NCBI GenBank assembly: GCA_017882205.1
Contig: JADGPY010000485.1
Location: 1 to 7,074, forward strand
Length of the DNA stretch: 7,074 bases
Direction: 5' to 3'
From: Chitinophagaceae bacterium
GTDB taxonomy: Bacteria > Bacteroidota > Bacteroidia > Chitinophagales > Chitinophagaceae
In this document: in pieces, positions 7,028 to 7,074 of the stretch
Layout of the letters: each line of letters opens with the position of its first letter
Numbering within the stretch: position 1 is the stretch's first letter
Made by a program: the position numbers and the translations under genes
The notes under the pieces: generated by a model
What the model was told of the DNA's origin: nothing
What the model saw: the letters and a program-made list of their open reading frames with translations, nothing else
Databases searched by the model: none

Positions 7028-7074
7028 ATATTGAAATCAACTAATGAAGGATTAATCATTATTAAAATAACCAG
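7028..7074. other. Trailing segment after the GH67 gene, no supported gene
   Basis: These 47 nt are AT-rich. They contain a weak inverted repeat, TAATGA at 7042-7047 and TCATTA at 7056-7061, with an 8-nt loop. An ATG at 7044 meets a stop after two further codons. A frame from a TTG at 7031 stays open to the edge but has no other support. Whether the operon continues to the right cannot be decided here. Confidence 0.5.

Noticed and set aside
7042..7061. Inverted repeat TAATGA/TCATTA after the GH67 stop as a possible terminator
   Set aside because: The stem is only 6 bp with a single G-C pair per arm, and no T-run follows. It is too weak to call an intrinsic terminator.
7031..7074. Possible start of a further gene from a TTG codon
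   Set aside because: The frame is open to the edge, but it is only 14 codons long, uses a rare start codon and shows no recognisable motif.
1..7074. CRISPR array, insertion sequence, tRNA/rRNA, phage or toxin-antitoxin content
   Set aside because: I saw no direct-repeat array, transposase, terminal inverted repeats, structural RNA or small toxin-like pair. The window is filled by four ordinary PUL genes and one control region.

Overview
The window looks like part of a Bacteroidota chromosome, most likely from the Chitinophagaceae/Sphingobacteriales side of the phylum. The reasons are a SusC/SusD-type outer-membrane glycan uptake pair, a moderate-to-low GC content, and no Shine-Dalgarno motif in front of any gene, which is normal for this phylum. 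The genus is not resolved. The content reads as one arm of a polysaccharide utilization locus (PUL) for glucuronoxylan.

Layout. Positions 1-137 (minus strand) hold the first 45 codons of a SusD-like lipoprotein that runs off the left edge. Positions 156-3371 (minus strand) hold a complete 1071-residue SusC-like TonB-dependent transporter; it lies 18 nt upstream of susD, so the two almost certainly share a transcript. Positions 3372-3822 are a roughly 450-bp AT-rich divergent control region. Positions 3823-4863 (plus strand) hold a LacI-family regulator, whose reading frame stays open back to an earlier ATG at 3751. Positions 4880-7027 (plus strand) hold a complete, secreted GH67 alpha-glucuronidase starting 16 nt after the regulator. 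The last 47 nt show no supported gene.

How the genes fit together. SusD and SusC would bind glucurono-xylooligosaccharides at the cell surface and import them into the periplasm. There the GH67 enzyme would remove the (4-O-methyl-)glucuronic acid cap from the non-reducing end. The LacI-type protein, encoded directly before the enzyme and divergently from the transporter, is the obvious candidate for sensing a released sugar and controlling both directions. Two copies of a LacI-operator-like core, AACCGTT, lie exactly 100 bp apart in the control region, one of them overlapping the regulator's start codon. No endoxylanase, beta-xylosidase or uronate-catabolism gene is visible; these may lie outside the window.

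Nothing here supports a wholly new biological system. The parts worth a second look are the local-regulator architecture, the putative operators and the uncertain regulator start.
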